A stretch of DNA of 64,000 nucleotides from Flaccisagitta enflata (lineage: Eukaryota > Chaetognatha > Sagittoidea > Aphragmophora). The notes below the pieces were generated by a model that worked only from the letters and a program-made list of their open reading frames with translations, searched no databases and was not told where the DNA came from. The translations under genes were made by a program, and so were the position numbers. Below, in pieces: positions 22,417 to 33,208 of the stretch; the stretch's first letter is position 1, and every line of letters starts with the position of its first letter. Location of the stretch: NCBI GenBank assembly GCA_965153355.1, contig OZ231127.1:81096001-81160000 (forward strand), read 5' to 3'.

Positions 22417-22467
22417 GTGGACATGTCTCGCGGAACTTAGTCTAAGCCAGACCCCGAGAAGACGAGG
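22417..22467 (-). pseudogene. decayed copy of M3-exon acceptor end (copy 2)
   Basis: A second, more diverged copy directly follows copy 1. It begins GTGGACATGTCTCGCGGA and ends AAGCCAGACCCCGAGAAGAC, again matching the first part of exon 7 and its acceptor. Confidence 0.55.
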
Positions 22468-22694
22468 AAAAAAGAATTATCGCGTTGGAAATAATATGCA
22501 AATGAGAAAAAGAATTAAAAAGAAAAAAATGGATGAATAATGTAAATGAAATGTTTTGGTCGCATCAAAGGGGAACTCAGATAACTTCTTTGTCTGTGTA
22601 TTCGTGAGTGCAATTGTCTCTGTCTTTGTGTTTCTCTATCTATCATTCTTGTAGGTTTAGTAGGTCTTTTTAGTAGTACGTTTCCGCCTGCAGT

Positions 22695-22830
22695 GTTAGT
22701 TCGTCGGTCTGTCTGTCTGTCTGTCTGACTGTTTGTTTGTCTTTCTGTCTGTCTGTCTGTCTTTCTTTCTGTCTATCTTCCTATGTATTGATAGACTTCT
22801 CTGCCTCTCTGTCTGCCTGTCTATTTCACC
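22695..22830. repeat. (TCTG)n-rich tract
   Basis: Imperfect TCTG/TCTT repeats of intron 6. Similar tracts at 22975-23015, 25035-25095, 25180-25235 and 25310-25370 enclose the pore-exon fragment copies. Confidence 0.85.
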
Positions 22831-22862
22831 TTGTTAAAACAAGTTCCATCTCGAAACCATAG
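22822..22862 (-). pseudogene. decayed copy of pore-exon donor end (copy d)
   Basis: On the minus strand, TCTATGGTTTCGAGATGGAA then AACAAGGTGAAATAG aligns with exon 6 CTCTGGTTTACAGTTGGAAC and AACAAGGTGAGATAG. The donor GT is kept. It is embedded in a TCTG array. Confidence 0.7.
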
Positions 22863-23017
22863 ACCACAGACAAGTTTCTTTCTGTCTGCTTTTTTTTTTA
22901 TGTCTGTTAGTATTTTTATCTGTCATTCGGTCTTTCTTAATCTCCTTGTTGCATAGTAGAATATGATTTGTGTCTGCTCGTCTATCGTTCTGTCTGCTTG
23001 TCTCTTTGTCTGTCTCT

Positions 23018-23062
23018 ATCTCACATTGACAAAGCACGATTCCTTGCAGAAACCAATAGCTT
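23018..23062 (-). pseudogene. decayed copy of pore-exon donor end (copy e)
   Basis: On the minus strand it reads SYWFLQGIVLCQ followed by GTGAGATAG, against SLWFTVGTLLQQ and GTGAGATAG in exon 6. The donor is preserved while the pore sequence has drifted. It lies between a TCTG tract and the 71-bp satellite. Confidence 0.7.
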
Positions 23063-23090
23063 TTTGACTTTACTTCTGTCTGCTTGTCTG

Positions 23091-23604
23091 CACAGACCAC
23101 CAAATCCCACCCTGATGGGAAATAAGCCCCTAACGACACTTTATCCCGCTCAAGCCACCTACACAGACCACCAAATCCCACCCTGATGGGAAATAAGCCC
23201 CTAACGACACTTTATCCCGCTCAAGCCACCTACACAGACCACCAAATCCCACCCTGATGGGAAATAAGCCCCTAACGACACTTTATCCCGCTCAAGCCAC
23301 CTACACAGACCACCAAATCCCACCCTGATGGGAAATAAGCCCCTAACGACACTTTATCCCGCTCAAGCCACCTACACAGACCACCAAATCCCACCCTGAT
23401 GGGAAATAAGCCCCTAACGACACTTTATCCCGCTCAAGCCACCTACACAGACCACCAAATCCCACCCTGATGGGAAATAAGCCCCTAACGACACTTTATC
23501 CCGCTCAAGCCACCTACACAGACCACCAAATCCCACCCTGATGGGAAATAAGCCCCTAACGACACTTTATCCCGCTCAAGCCACCTACACAGACCACCAA
23601 AGCC
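23091..23604. repeat. 71-bp satellite, seven identical units plus a partial
   Basis: Units start CACAGACCACCAAATCCCAC and continue CCTGATGGGAAATAAGCCCC then TAACGACACTTTATCCCGCT. The starts at 23091, 23162, 23233, 23304, 23375, 23446 and 23517 are exactly 71 bp apart and I see no difference between units. A partial eighth starts at 23588. Confidence 0.97.
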
Positions 23605-23989
23605 TCCTAAGTGTTTATGTGCCTCCTACCCCTCCCACCTCCAATTTCAGGTTTTTTTTTGTTCATTTCTATAAAAGAATTCTATTTCCTCTCTTCATGG
23701 CAAAAAGAATGACAAAATCATAATCAAAAGAATTACATGGGTTGTCAAAAAAAGTATTTTCTAAAGTTACAATAGTGGAATTGCTTACTTTTGTTTTCCA
23801 TAGTAATGCAGGCAGATCTGGTACCCTTTTCTTGAAAACAGTTCAAACTGCCTTATGCAAATTTCTTTGCATAGGACTAGAAACACTAAACAAGTGATGC
23901 GGGCCCACAATATTTTGGGGGATAGGTGGGTAGGGGCAGCCAGCCACCATCCAAACTCAAGGACAACCTTAGAAATGCTTGATAACCTA

Positions 23990-24480
23990 AGCAAAACATT
24001 AAAACTACCTTAGTACCTACCTACTTCAGGACAACTCAGCCAATGTAAAAACCATTGGAACATTTTTAGAAAAACTATAGGAATACTATAGGGCAAGTTG
24101 CACGGCAACAGAACAACTCTTAAACAACTTGAGGATAACTTTAAGACAATTCTTGGACAAATCTAGGACAACCCCAGAATGAATAAGGCTACCTCTAGGA
24201 CAACTAAAAAAAACTTAAGGACAATTCTGACAACTTTAGGACAACTCCTTGGACATTCCTAAGACCACTAGGACAACTCTAGGATAACAAAAACAACTCT
24301 AGAACAACTTTTGGACAACTTTTTGACAACTTTAGGACACTTTTAAGACAACTTGAGGACAACTCTAGGACATTTCACGGACATTTCAAGGACATTTCAA
24401 GGACATCACAAGGACAATATAAGGACTCCTCATTGGCAACTTTAAGACAAGTCTAAAACAAGTACTGTAGGATAACTCGA
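23990..24480. repeat. degenerate GGACAACTCTA minisatellite
   Basis: Some 30 imperfect 10-14 bp units of the GGACAACTTTA type in intron 6. Confidence 0.8.
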
Positions 24481-25020
24481 TTAACCCAAGGAAATTCCAT
24501 GAAAACCCAAAGCTAATTTCCATATGAGTAATCCTTCCATATTTAAGGCTGAAAAGGATGCGAAATTTCTCCCTAATCACTATTAGCTTTGAAAAAGCGC
24601 GCTCTAATTGCATTTATGCTCACCCAATGACATCAGTTTATGCTTGGCAAAAAAATACTTGATAAAAGAGAGGAAATAACAAATATCTCTTAGGCTAATT
24701 TGTATGATTGGGTAAAAAGAAATCAAGCTCGTTCTCAGCTTAAACTCAAAAGCGCAATTGCGCGCATTAGATCTAGCTCCGCATTCCGACTACGGAGGAT
24801 TAGCTGCTACCGCCAATGCGCAAAACGCGTAACTCTAGAAAACCGGTGAACTTTTGTGAATCTCTATATTTTCTATGTATTTTACATAATGTTTTTATCA
24901 TTATTTATATACTAAACACAATTTCAAAATGATTTTTTTGCAGATATGAACCAAACAGGGTTAGTAGAAGTGGAAAACAGCACTATTGTAGTAGGTTTCA
25001 AATAGTCGTGTCCATTACTT
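24481..25020. other. intron 6 sequence, nothing recognised
   Basis: The only structure noted is CTCCGCATTCCGACTACGGA with a short stem near 24775. No coding signal seen. Confidence 0.5.
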
Positions 25021-25125
25021 ATTTCCCATCACGGCTCTCTGTGGTCTGTCTGTGTGTCTTTCTGTCTGTCTGGCTATCTGTCTGCTTGTCTGCCAATTTG
25101 TCGGACGCTGTCTCTCCATCTCTCT

Positions 25126-25180
25126 AACTCCCCTTGTTGAAGCAAGTTTCCTTCCAAGGAATAAATGTTAACCTCTGCGT
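25126..25180 (-). pseudogene. decayed copy of pore-exon donor end (copy c)
   Basis: The stretch CCTTGTTGAAGCAAG (plus strand) equals the exon 6 3' end. The donor GT has been lost (AAGGGGAG in gene orientation). Flanked by TCTG repeats like the other copies. Confidence 0.65.
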
Positions 25181-25239
25181 GCCGGTCTGTCTTCTATCTA
25201 TCTTTCTATCTGTCTGTCTGTCTGTCCGTCTGTCACAAT

Positions 25240-25290
25240 ATCTCACCTTGTTGATTGTCGAAGCAAGATTCCATCCATGAATCAAAATTT
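25240..25290 (-). pseudogene. decayed copy of pore-exon donor end (copy b)
   Basis: On the minus strand this matches the last 35 or so nt of exon 6 across the splice site: the LLQQ codons and GTGAGAT donor are recognisable, with a 7-nt insertion. It is embedded in TCTG/CAGA repeats and not in an open frame of useful length. Confidence 0.7.
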
Positions 25291-25377
25291 AATCTCTGTC
25301 TGCATGTATGTCTTCTGTCTGTCTGCCGGTGTGTTTGTCTCTATCTATCTGTTTGACTCTCTGTCTCGCTATCTCAC

Positions 25378-25486
25378 CTTGTTGAAGCAAGGTTCCAACT
25401 GTAAACCAGAGGCTGTGTAAGACGGTGTATTGATTTTGCAGGATATCCGGTGATGAAAAATATCGACATGACGAAGATGGCGTTGT
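25378..25486 (-). CDS. iGluR exon 6: M1-M2 loop and pore loop (Q/R site)
   Basis: The exon is 109 nt: 36 codons plus one base. It starts TTPSSSCRYFSSPDILQ and ends NQYTVLHSLWFTVGTLLQQ. SLWFTVGTLxQQG is the re-entrant pore loop. Gln, not Arg, is genome-encoded at the Q/R position, so an unedited channel should be calcium-permeable (inference from the family). The acceptor CTTTGTCTTCAG lies just downstream (in gene orientation) of a polypyrimidine region more than 500 nt long. The donor is CAAG^GTGAGA. The loop before the pore lacks the usual NPHPC motif but keeps one Cys. Four decayed copies of its donor end lie downstream. Confidence 0.92.
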
Positions 25487-25504
25487 CTGAAGACAAAGAC
25501 AAAA

Positions 25505-26042
25505 GGGGAAATTATGAAAAAAAGAAGAAGATGAAGAAGAGGAAGAAGAAGGAGAAGAAGATGGAGAAGAAGAAGAAAAAGAAAAAGGAAAAGGAAAAGG
25601 AAAAGGAAAAGGAAAAGAAAAAAAAAAAAGAAGAGGGAAAAGGAGAAAAGAAAAAAATAAAGAAAAAGAAAAAGGAGAAGAAAAAGAAGAAGATAAAGAA
25701 GAAGATGAAGAAGAAGAAGGAGAAGAAGAAGAAGAAGAAGAAGAACAAAAAAAAACAAAAACAAAAAGAAAAAAAAAGAAAAAGAAGAAGAAGAAAAAGA
25801 AGAAGACGAAGAAGAAAAAGAAGAAGACGAAGAAGAAGAAGAAAAAGAAGGAGAAGAAGAAGAAGAAGAAGAAGAAGAAGAAGAGGCAGAGGAAGAGGAA
25901 GAAGAAGAAGAAGAAGGAGAAGAAGAAAAAAAAAGAAAAAGAAGAAGAAGAAGAAGAAGAAGAAGAAGAAGAAGAAGAAGAAGAAGAAGAAGAAGAAAAA
26001 GAAAAAGAAGAAGAAGAAGAAGAAAAGAAGAGGAGGAATAAA
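25505..26042. repeat. 540-bp homopurine tract upstream of the pore exon
   Basis: GAA, GAAA and GGA triplet-like repeats, nearly free of pyrimidines over more than 500 bp. In gene orientation it is a continuous polypyrimidine region ending about 20 nt before the exon 6 acceptor. Long lysine- or serine-rich ORFs on either strand here are artefacts. Confidence 0.97.
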
Positions 26043-26044
26043 AG

Positions 26045-26045
<1 letters not shown>

Positions 26046-26130
<85 letters not shown>

Positions 26131-26210
26131 AACACACTCACACAAAAACAAACTCACACACTCACACACAAACACACTCACACACAAACACACAAACACG
26201 CACGCACCCG
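26046..26210. repeat. (CA)n microsatellite with interruptions
   Basis: Pure CA for about 70 bp, then ACACAAAC/ACACTC variants. It directly continues the polypurine tract. Confidence 0.95.
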
Positions 26211-26361
26211 CCTCATTCCTCTCTCCAAAACCTCGCGTGCACATGCACACGCAATTGTTCGAAATCATGACATGGATTTGAATCTAGGTTGAAACGGAGC
26301 ATTACAGAAAAAAAAAAAAAGACTTTCTTGACGTCACTATCCATGAAAATTGTTTCATGAA

Positions 26362-26363
<2 letters not shown>

Positions 26364-26455
<92 letters not shown>
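26364..26455. repeat. (GA)n microsatellite
   Basis: Dinucleotide array of about 90 bp followed by CAGACA repeats. Confidence 0.97.
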
Positions 26456-26456
<1 letters not shown>

Positions 26457-26499
26457 TGCAGACAGCCATAGAGAGACAGTCAGACAGAGAGACTGACAA

Positions 26500-27155
26500 A
26501 CAGACAGACATATATAAGGAGCAGTAGAACGAAAGCAGTGCGCTATTTTTCTATCGATTTTCTATATAGATTAACCAACAGGTTGAAACACGAAGAGTTT
26601 AAAAACTTTAAACAGACCGACCGACCATTGTTCGGTTACTATCATGGTGAAGTGCCGTGTACGAGACTGAAAATGTCCTTTGACGTTAAAAACGAAAGCT
26701 TTTAGCCATTCATGCAATTAAATTTTCCACTCACTTTGCCTCTCTTTCACATTCATGTATTGCAACAGGAACCTCAATCTTTTCTCCATAAAAGCCGCAC
26801 TTAACAGTGAGGCCATCTACCCCCTCCCACACACTTCTTTTCCTTAATTGTCCACTCATAAGGTGGCAAAGGTAGCTAGAATTCAAACTGCATACACACA
26901 CTAAAACACCACGTACACAAAATCAGTGCTGGGTGATGGAGTAAATTTTGTCACCTGGGGTTGAGTGGGTCACCCTTTTTATTTTGTCCGAGTATTAGTT
27001 TCAACAAAATGTTTCTGTTTTCATCTGGAACCAGACACATTGAGATTTTCTCAATTGTTTTTGAAAAGAATATTTCACCTGGTGACCCATATTACCCCAT
27101 TACCTAACTAGTGGCGTTCGCCATTTTGTGTTCCACGAAAACTTGATTTGGCGTG
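26500..27155. other. intron 5 sequence, nothing recognised
   Basis: No repeat or open frame of note. Confidence 0.5.
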
Positions 27156-27536
27156 AACAAGGCCAACACCTATAAGTCGCGTGCGAGACTTACAGATTTA
27201 GAATGACTTAGAATGACTTAGAATGACTTTCAATGACTTAGAATGACTTATAATGACCTAAAAGGACTTAAAATGACTAAAAAACTTAATAACCAAAAAT
27301 GACTTAAAATGACTTAGAGTGACTTAGAATGACTCAAAATGACTTAAAATGACTCAAAATGACTTAGAATAATTATTACTGACTTTAAATGACTTAAAAT
27401 GACTTAAGAGTTGATGTTTTATAACAAAAAAGTAAAGTGTGACGGACGGACGGACGGACGGACGGACCAACGGACGGACGGACTGACGGACGGACCGACA
27501 AAGCGGGTTGTAGAGTCGCGTGCATGCGACTACAAA
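27156..27536 (-). mobile_element. family A variant with (AATGACTTAG)n core
   Basis: Inverted copy: tail AACAAGGCCAACACCTATAA and GTCGCGTGCGAG, then about 20 units of a 10-bp AATGACTTAG repeat, a (GGAC)n run, and head AGAGTCGCGTGCATGCGACT. A similar arrangement lies at 40632-40854, so this is a subfamily. Confidence 0.8.
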
Positions 27537-27599
27537 GAAAGGCAATAATTCATAACACAAATCTAACAATAATAACCAGACAAATCTGTGTTGTAGATA

Positions 27600-27835
27600 A
27601 TGGCCGCCTGTGGGCGGCCTAACTACCATCGATGGGCGACCTCACTGCCGCCTATGGGCGGCCTCACTGCCGCCTGTAGGCGGTCCCACTGCCGCCTGTG
27701 GGTGGACCCACTGCCGCCTGTGGGCTGCCCCACTGCCGCCTGTGGGCGGCCCCGCTGCCGCCTGTGGGCGGCCCCACTGCCGCCTGTGGGCGGCCCCACT
27801 GCCGCCTGTGGGTGGTCCCACTGCCGCCTGTGTGT
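27600..27835. repeat. 22-bp GC-rich minisatellite (GCCGCCTGTGGGCGGCCCCACT)
   Basis: About ten units, each containing GCCGCC facing GGGCGGC, so every unit can form its own hairpin. An island of very high GC in an AT-rich intron. Open in several frames, which reflects lack of stops, not coding. Confidence 0.9.
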
Positions 27836-27914
27836 ATGTGTGTGTGTGTATGTGTGTGTGTGTGTATGTGTGTGTGTGCGTTTGTGTGTGTATGTGTGCG
27901 GAGAAAGCGAGGTC

Positions 27915-28388
27915 GTGTGACATACATTAGAAAATACAGGGCTGTGTGACATACATTGAAACAAACTAGGATGCTGGGCTGTGTGACATATATCGGAGAA
28001 AACTGGGTGGTGTGACATACATTGGAGAATTCTGGGCTGTGTGACATACATCAGAGAAAACTGGGTGGTGTGACATACATTGGAGAATTCTGGTCTGTGT
28101 GACATACATCGGAGAATTCTGGGCTGTGTGACATACGTCGGAGAAAACTGGGTGGTGTGACATACAACAGAAAATTCTGGGCTGTGTGACATACATTGGA
28201 AAAAACTGGGTGGTGTAACATACATCGGAGAATTCTGGACTGTGTGACATACATCGGAGAAAACTGGGTGGTGTGACATGCATTGGAGAAAACTGGGTGG
28301 TGTGACATACATCGAAGAATTCTAGGCTGTGTGACATACATTGGAGAATTCTGGGCTAGGTGATATACATCCGAGAAAACTGGGTGGT
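27915..28388. repeat. 29-bp satellite, array 1
   Basis: Two 29-bp variants alternate: GTGTGACATACATCGGAGAA plus TTCTGGGCT, and the same start plus AACTGGGTG, giving a 58-bp dimer. The array begins after a GT microsatellite and ends at a family D head. Confidence 0.95.
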
Positions 28389-30430
28389 GTGCCGGCGGTC
28401 CCATAAGGTTGATCCTCGATTCTTACCTCTAAGGGTATGGTTTTTTACAACATTGCCTCTGGTGGTTAGCTTATCTTTGATATCTAATACATCCTCAGGT
28501 GATTTGTTTTTCTGTAACATTGGGATGAATACTACAGTTTTTAAGTTTAAGAATTTGGGGTTGACATAAGATATTTCAAGAGTGTTGTTTCAGGAAGGAG
28601 AGAGTTTCAGTTGCTTGCTATTTTTGGTATATGGGGAGTATAAGAAGGTGCCCAGATGGATATGGTCTCCTTCGGTCCGCCATATTTATCAGGCTGTTTC
28701 TATAATCTCCTTTTTGAGAGATGGCCAAATAGGTCAATTTCAAAATTGAGAAAATTTGACAAAAACTTTCATAATCAGATAGCTTATGTCAATATGAACA
28801 TGGTTCAAAAACTGAATTTTGTTACTGATCCTTGATTTTCATGTAAATTAGGCTAAAATGCAACAAATAATGATCGAAAATAAGCAAACATTGAGTTGTT
28901 AAAGTCAGCAAAACCAAAAAAATGGGAATATTTTACTAAATCACAGTTCAAGAATTCAATCAGACCTGATTCTGCTGAAAAGAATTGAGATTTCAATTTT
29001 TTTTTAATTCTCTATAAGCAGCTTTTTTGGCTGATTGGGCCAGTTAGCAAAAATTTACTGAATCTTTCGGCAACGGTTTTTTTAAGTAGGCATTCTCTGA
29101 AAGAACCACAGTGCAAAATTTCAGCCAAATCGGACGAATATTTTAGAAGTTATGCCATTTTTTAAAATTTTTGGGTGGTAGGCTGGTTGGGCCGGTTGGG
29201 TTGGTTAGATGTGTCCCAGATGCACCAAATGCTCTGTTCGTAATAGTTCCAGTACAGTATTGATCCATGCAAAAAATCTTTCATCTCTCTCAAAGGGTTT
29301 CCAAGATATGGGCATTTCATGATTTTTTTGGTTTACCATTTTGCTGTAAGTGCATACATGCGCTGATAACAAAGAATTAACTACGAAGATTCATCTTGAA
29401 GCGTGATTATTCTGCAACAATTTACTGACCAATCACATTGAAAATTTCATTATGGCTGAATGCCTGGGAGTTAAGACCTGAAATTTTCAGTGGTAATACA
29501 AAATTTCATGCTCTTTCTCATCGTGTTATCTGAATTTCCATCATCAGTTTTACAATGGTGTGACAGTGACAGACTTAAAGCGTGACATGAGCGTGACAGA
29601 AGAGCTGGGGGGGTGTGCGGAATAATCACGCTTGAAGAAAAGTGTCATTATGGGGGATTGGGGTGTCACAGTGGCATGAAATTTGGAGCGTATGTCCTTC
29701 AAGTAGTCCGCTATTAGATAGAAACCTGAAAAGTGATTAACTTTGAGAATTTATAGAGTTTTACAAAAAGATAATAGGCATACTGAGATTTTGCCATGAA
29801 ATAGCAAAAAAATCAGAAGGATCAAAATTTGATGATAATACAATTTTTGAACAACTTAGCATTTGCGCAGTGGGATGAAATTTTTTGTACATCACATCGG
29901 ATTGACGATAACTGATTAAAAGCTGAGAAATGATCAGATAATCTATTTTTTGATAGGTTTTGCTTGTTATTTGCTTGTCCGGACAAAATCCGGACATGCC
30001 AATGTGGTCAATTTGACCTAATTTTTATCCCCCCTAGGGGTAGGGGTAGTCACAAAAAATGGTTTGGCAAGGTAATCCGGGTAGTTAGGAAGGTCATCCA
30101 ACTATAGAAACTTGTCACAATGCAATAGACATTGCGGTAACACTGTTAACGTGGTGGTGAGTCGGGTTCTCGCGTCGAAAAGAGATTGTGACATTTGCCA
30201 TCAGGTGTTTTCTTGTGGTCTACATATCACAAGCTTAGACAGGAATTGGTGACCCTTTTCTAAATGGTACATATCTTTTGAAAAGTCTTGTGATAAATTC
30301 TGAAAAGGGAAGTCTCTTTCAGAAATTTTAAGGATAGTTGTGATGGGTCCGGATTAAACACCATTAAGAGCTCCAAAGGCTCTTGTCCTTTATATAGTGT
30401 GGAGTAGTAATGTTGTCCAACTTTCATACA
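28388..30430 (+). mobile_element. family D element, long form
   Basis: Starts GCCGGCGGTCCCATAAGGTT and GATCCTCGATTCTTACC; ends AAGGATAGTTGTGA, TCCGGATTAAACACCATT, hairpin AAGAGCTCCAAAGGCTCTT and CAACTTTCAT. The short copy at 21.8 kb has the same start and end but only about 345 bp. The extra interior (28950-30190) is related to the interior of the 8065-9871 element, so it may be a nested element. No ORF. Confidence 0.75.
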
Positions 30431-31383
30431 TTGGAGAAAACAGGGTGGTGTGACATACATCGGAGAAAAATGGGTGGTGTGACATACATCGGAAAATTCT
30501 GGGCTGTGTGACATATATCGGAGAAAACTGGGTGGTGTGACATACATCGGTCAATTCTGGGCTGTGTGACATACATAGGAGAAAACTGGGTGGTGTGACA
30601 TACATCAGAGAATTCTGGGCTGTGTGACATACATAGGAGAAAACTGGCTGGTGTGACATACATCGGAGAATTCTTGGCTGTGTGACATACATCAGAGAAA
30701 ACTGGGTGGTGTGACATACATCGGAGAATTCTGGGCTGTGTGACATACATCGGAGAAAACTGGGTGGTGTGACATACATCGGAAAATTCTGGGCTGTGTG
30801 ACATATATCGGAGAAAACTGGGTGGTGTGACATACATTGGTGAATTCTGGGCTGTGTGACATACATCGGAGAAAACTGGGTGGTGTGACATACATCAGAG
30901 AATTCTGGGCTGTGTGACATACATCAGAGAAAACTGGCTGGTGTGACATACATCGGAGAATTCTTGGCTGTGTGACATACATCAGAGAAAACTAGGTGGT
31001 GTGACATACATCGGAGAATTCTGGAATGTGTGACATACATCGGAGAAAACTGGGTGGTGTGACATACATCAGAGAATTCTGGGCTGTGTGACATACATCG
31101 GAGAAAACTAAACAGTGTGACACATATCGGAGAATTCTGGGCTGTGTGACATACATTGGAGAAAACTGTGTAGTGTGACATACACGGAAAAAACTGGGTA
31201 GTGTGACATACATTGGAGAATTCTGGGCTGTGTGACATACATCGGAGAAAACTGGGTGGTGTGATATACATCGGAGAATTCTGGGCTGTGTGACATACAT
31301 CGGAGAAAACTGGGTGGTGTGACATACATCAGAGAATTCTGGGCTGTGTGACATACATCGGAGAAAACTGGGTGGTGTGACAT
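30430..31383. repeat. 29-bp satellite, array 2 (left of insertion)
   Basis: About 33 units of the same two alternating 29-bp variants, ending GTGTGACAT at the boundary of the long-inverted-repeat element. All three minus frames are open for most of its length because the unit lacks stop triplets. Confidence 0.95.
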
Positions 31384-32721
31384 TGAGGTGTACCAAATCG
31401 GGCCCCAGGCCAAGAAACGTCTCTGCCAAAAGTTTGGGCACGGGGTAGGGGTAGTATAGTAAGAAAAAACCCTTGGGGGCGACCCTCGAGTGGCCCAGAG
31501 CTAAGTCGAAGTCTCCAAAGTTGGCCAAAAAGGCCTCAAAATGACCAATTTTGACCAACAACCTATTTTTTTGAAGAACTGTAAAAATGACCAAAATATG
31601 GCAACCCAATATCATATGTGGGCTCATTGGATACCAAAAACACGTAAGTAGGTAGTGGGGTGGGTGATGGGGTGGGGCTGCCCCATGGGGGGTCACCAAG
31701 GGGGCCAAAATGGGCAAATTTCAGGTCCTGATGGAGCTGGTAGTAAAAAATGACGAAAATTCAAAATGTCATTTTTTTTGGTCAAAATATGTAGTAACTT
31801 GATGATTTTAGCCAAAACACCAGAAGTAAATCAGAATTTTGGTTGAAAAATGCCATGTTACAGCTGTGGTGGTTGTTGATGATTTTGGGGTCTGGACCAT
31901 CCAACTTTGAAGGCTCATAGTTTTTACACTATTGGGAGAAAGTCTTTATGGCCGGTCTCAATTTAAAGAGCATAAAAAAATCTTTCAGAAGCTCATGAAT
32001 TTTGTCCAATTTTTTAAAAAAATGGCCCTACAGTGATCTTACAAAGTACAGTGAATATTGTTTTTTCAGGTGCTTGACCAATCCCACTTTTTTAAGCTGT
32101 TCTGTTTAGTAAATAGATGTAGATAAACGCAACGGGTCATGGTAGGAAAAACAATCAAAAACCTTTTAGAAGTCTTTTTAGTTTGGTCCAGCTTCATTCA
32201 GAAAAGGCCCTACAGTGATATCTCAAAGTACAGTGAAAATGATATTTTCCGGTGTTAGAATCATTCAATCTTTGAAGGTTCATATCTCTGAGACGGTTAG
32301 GAGAAAATGTTTTTGGCCAGTCTCATTCAAAAGAGCATAAAAAAAGCTTTTAGTAGCTCATGAATTTGGTCCAGTTTCCTTCAGAAATGGCGCTACAGTG
32401 ATCTCTCAAAGCACAGCATCGTTTATTCAGGTCTTTGACCAATTCCACTTAGTCTAGCTGTAATTAGATATCATAAAACGTAACTGGTCAAATTTAGAGG
32501 AAAAAACTCGTAAACCTTTTAGAATTCCATGAGTTTGTTCCTGCTTCATTCAAAAAAGGCACTACAGTGATATCTCATAATACAGGGAATAAGACAATTT
32601 CAGGTGCTTGCTTTTTCCATTCCTATTTGGCAGCTGATATCTTCTTTACAGTTTCGGGAAAATATTTTCGGCTGGTCTTATTCATGAGAGCATTAAAAAG
32701 CCTTCAAAAAATGTCTTGTTT

Positions 32722-32942
32722 TTTTTAGTCGCGTGCTCGCGACTATACAACCCGCTATGTTGGTCGGTCAGTCGGTCTGTCGGTTGGTTGGTAGTCATTA
32801 GCTTTTTTAGTGTTTTCGGCATTTTGGGCGTCTTTTGCATTACTGCTCCTGCCAAAATGCTTGAATCATATTTCCTCACTGCCCCTGCCCACCCGCACGT
32901 GACTTCGGTAGCCGTGTATACGGCCTTGTTTAAATTTTGTTC
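32722..32942 (+). mobile_element. family A element, A1 subtype, complete (nested)
   Basis: Head TTTTTAGTCGCGTGCTCGCG and ACTATACAACCCGC, GGTC core, TTACTGCTCCTGCCAAAATG, and tail CCCGCACGTGACTTCGGTAG to CGGCCTTGTTT. Nested in the centre of the 3.3-kb element. Confidence 0.85.
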
Positions 32943-33125
32943 TGCACCCCACTTTGTCGGTCCATTGGTTCGTCGGTCTGTCGGTTGGTCACACTTTACT
33001 TTTTTGGGTTTTTTCCGTTTTTTGGCCTCACTGCTCCTGCCCAAATAATCTGGTGACCTCAATTACGGCTCCTGCCCCCCCCCCCCGGCACGCAACTGAG
33101 GTAGCCGTGTATCCGGCATTGTGTA
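32943..33125 (+). mobile_element. family A element lacking the head hairpin
   Basis: Directly follows the previous copy: CTGCACCCCACTTTGTCGGT to GGCACGCAACTGAGGTAGCC and GTATCCGGCATTGTG. A tandem arrangement without spacer. Confidence 0.75.
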
Positions 33126-33208
33126 TCACTGCCCCTGCCCTCTAGCAAATGATTTTGGTAGCCTTGTATCTGGTCTTATCTCCGAAAGACTTAAACCTTT
33201 TATAGGAC

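Noticed and set aside
23091-23604. Possible CRISPR-like array
   Set aside because: Units are wholly identical tandem repeats with no variable spacers, in a eukaryotic intron.
25289-26292. Overlapping 200-300 residue open frames on both strands (Lys/Arg-rich, Phe/Ser-rich)
   Set aside because: They are translations of the purine tract and CA array; only the 109-nt pore exon at 25378-25486 is real coding sequence.
30390-31717. Long MSHSPEFSDVCHT-type repeat proteins and a 241-residue frame extending into the inverted-repeat element
   Set aside because: Frames are open because the 29-bp satellite lacks stops on this strand; the same composition is open in all three frames and there is no start context or domain.
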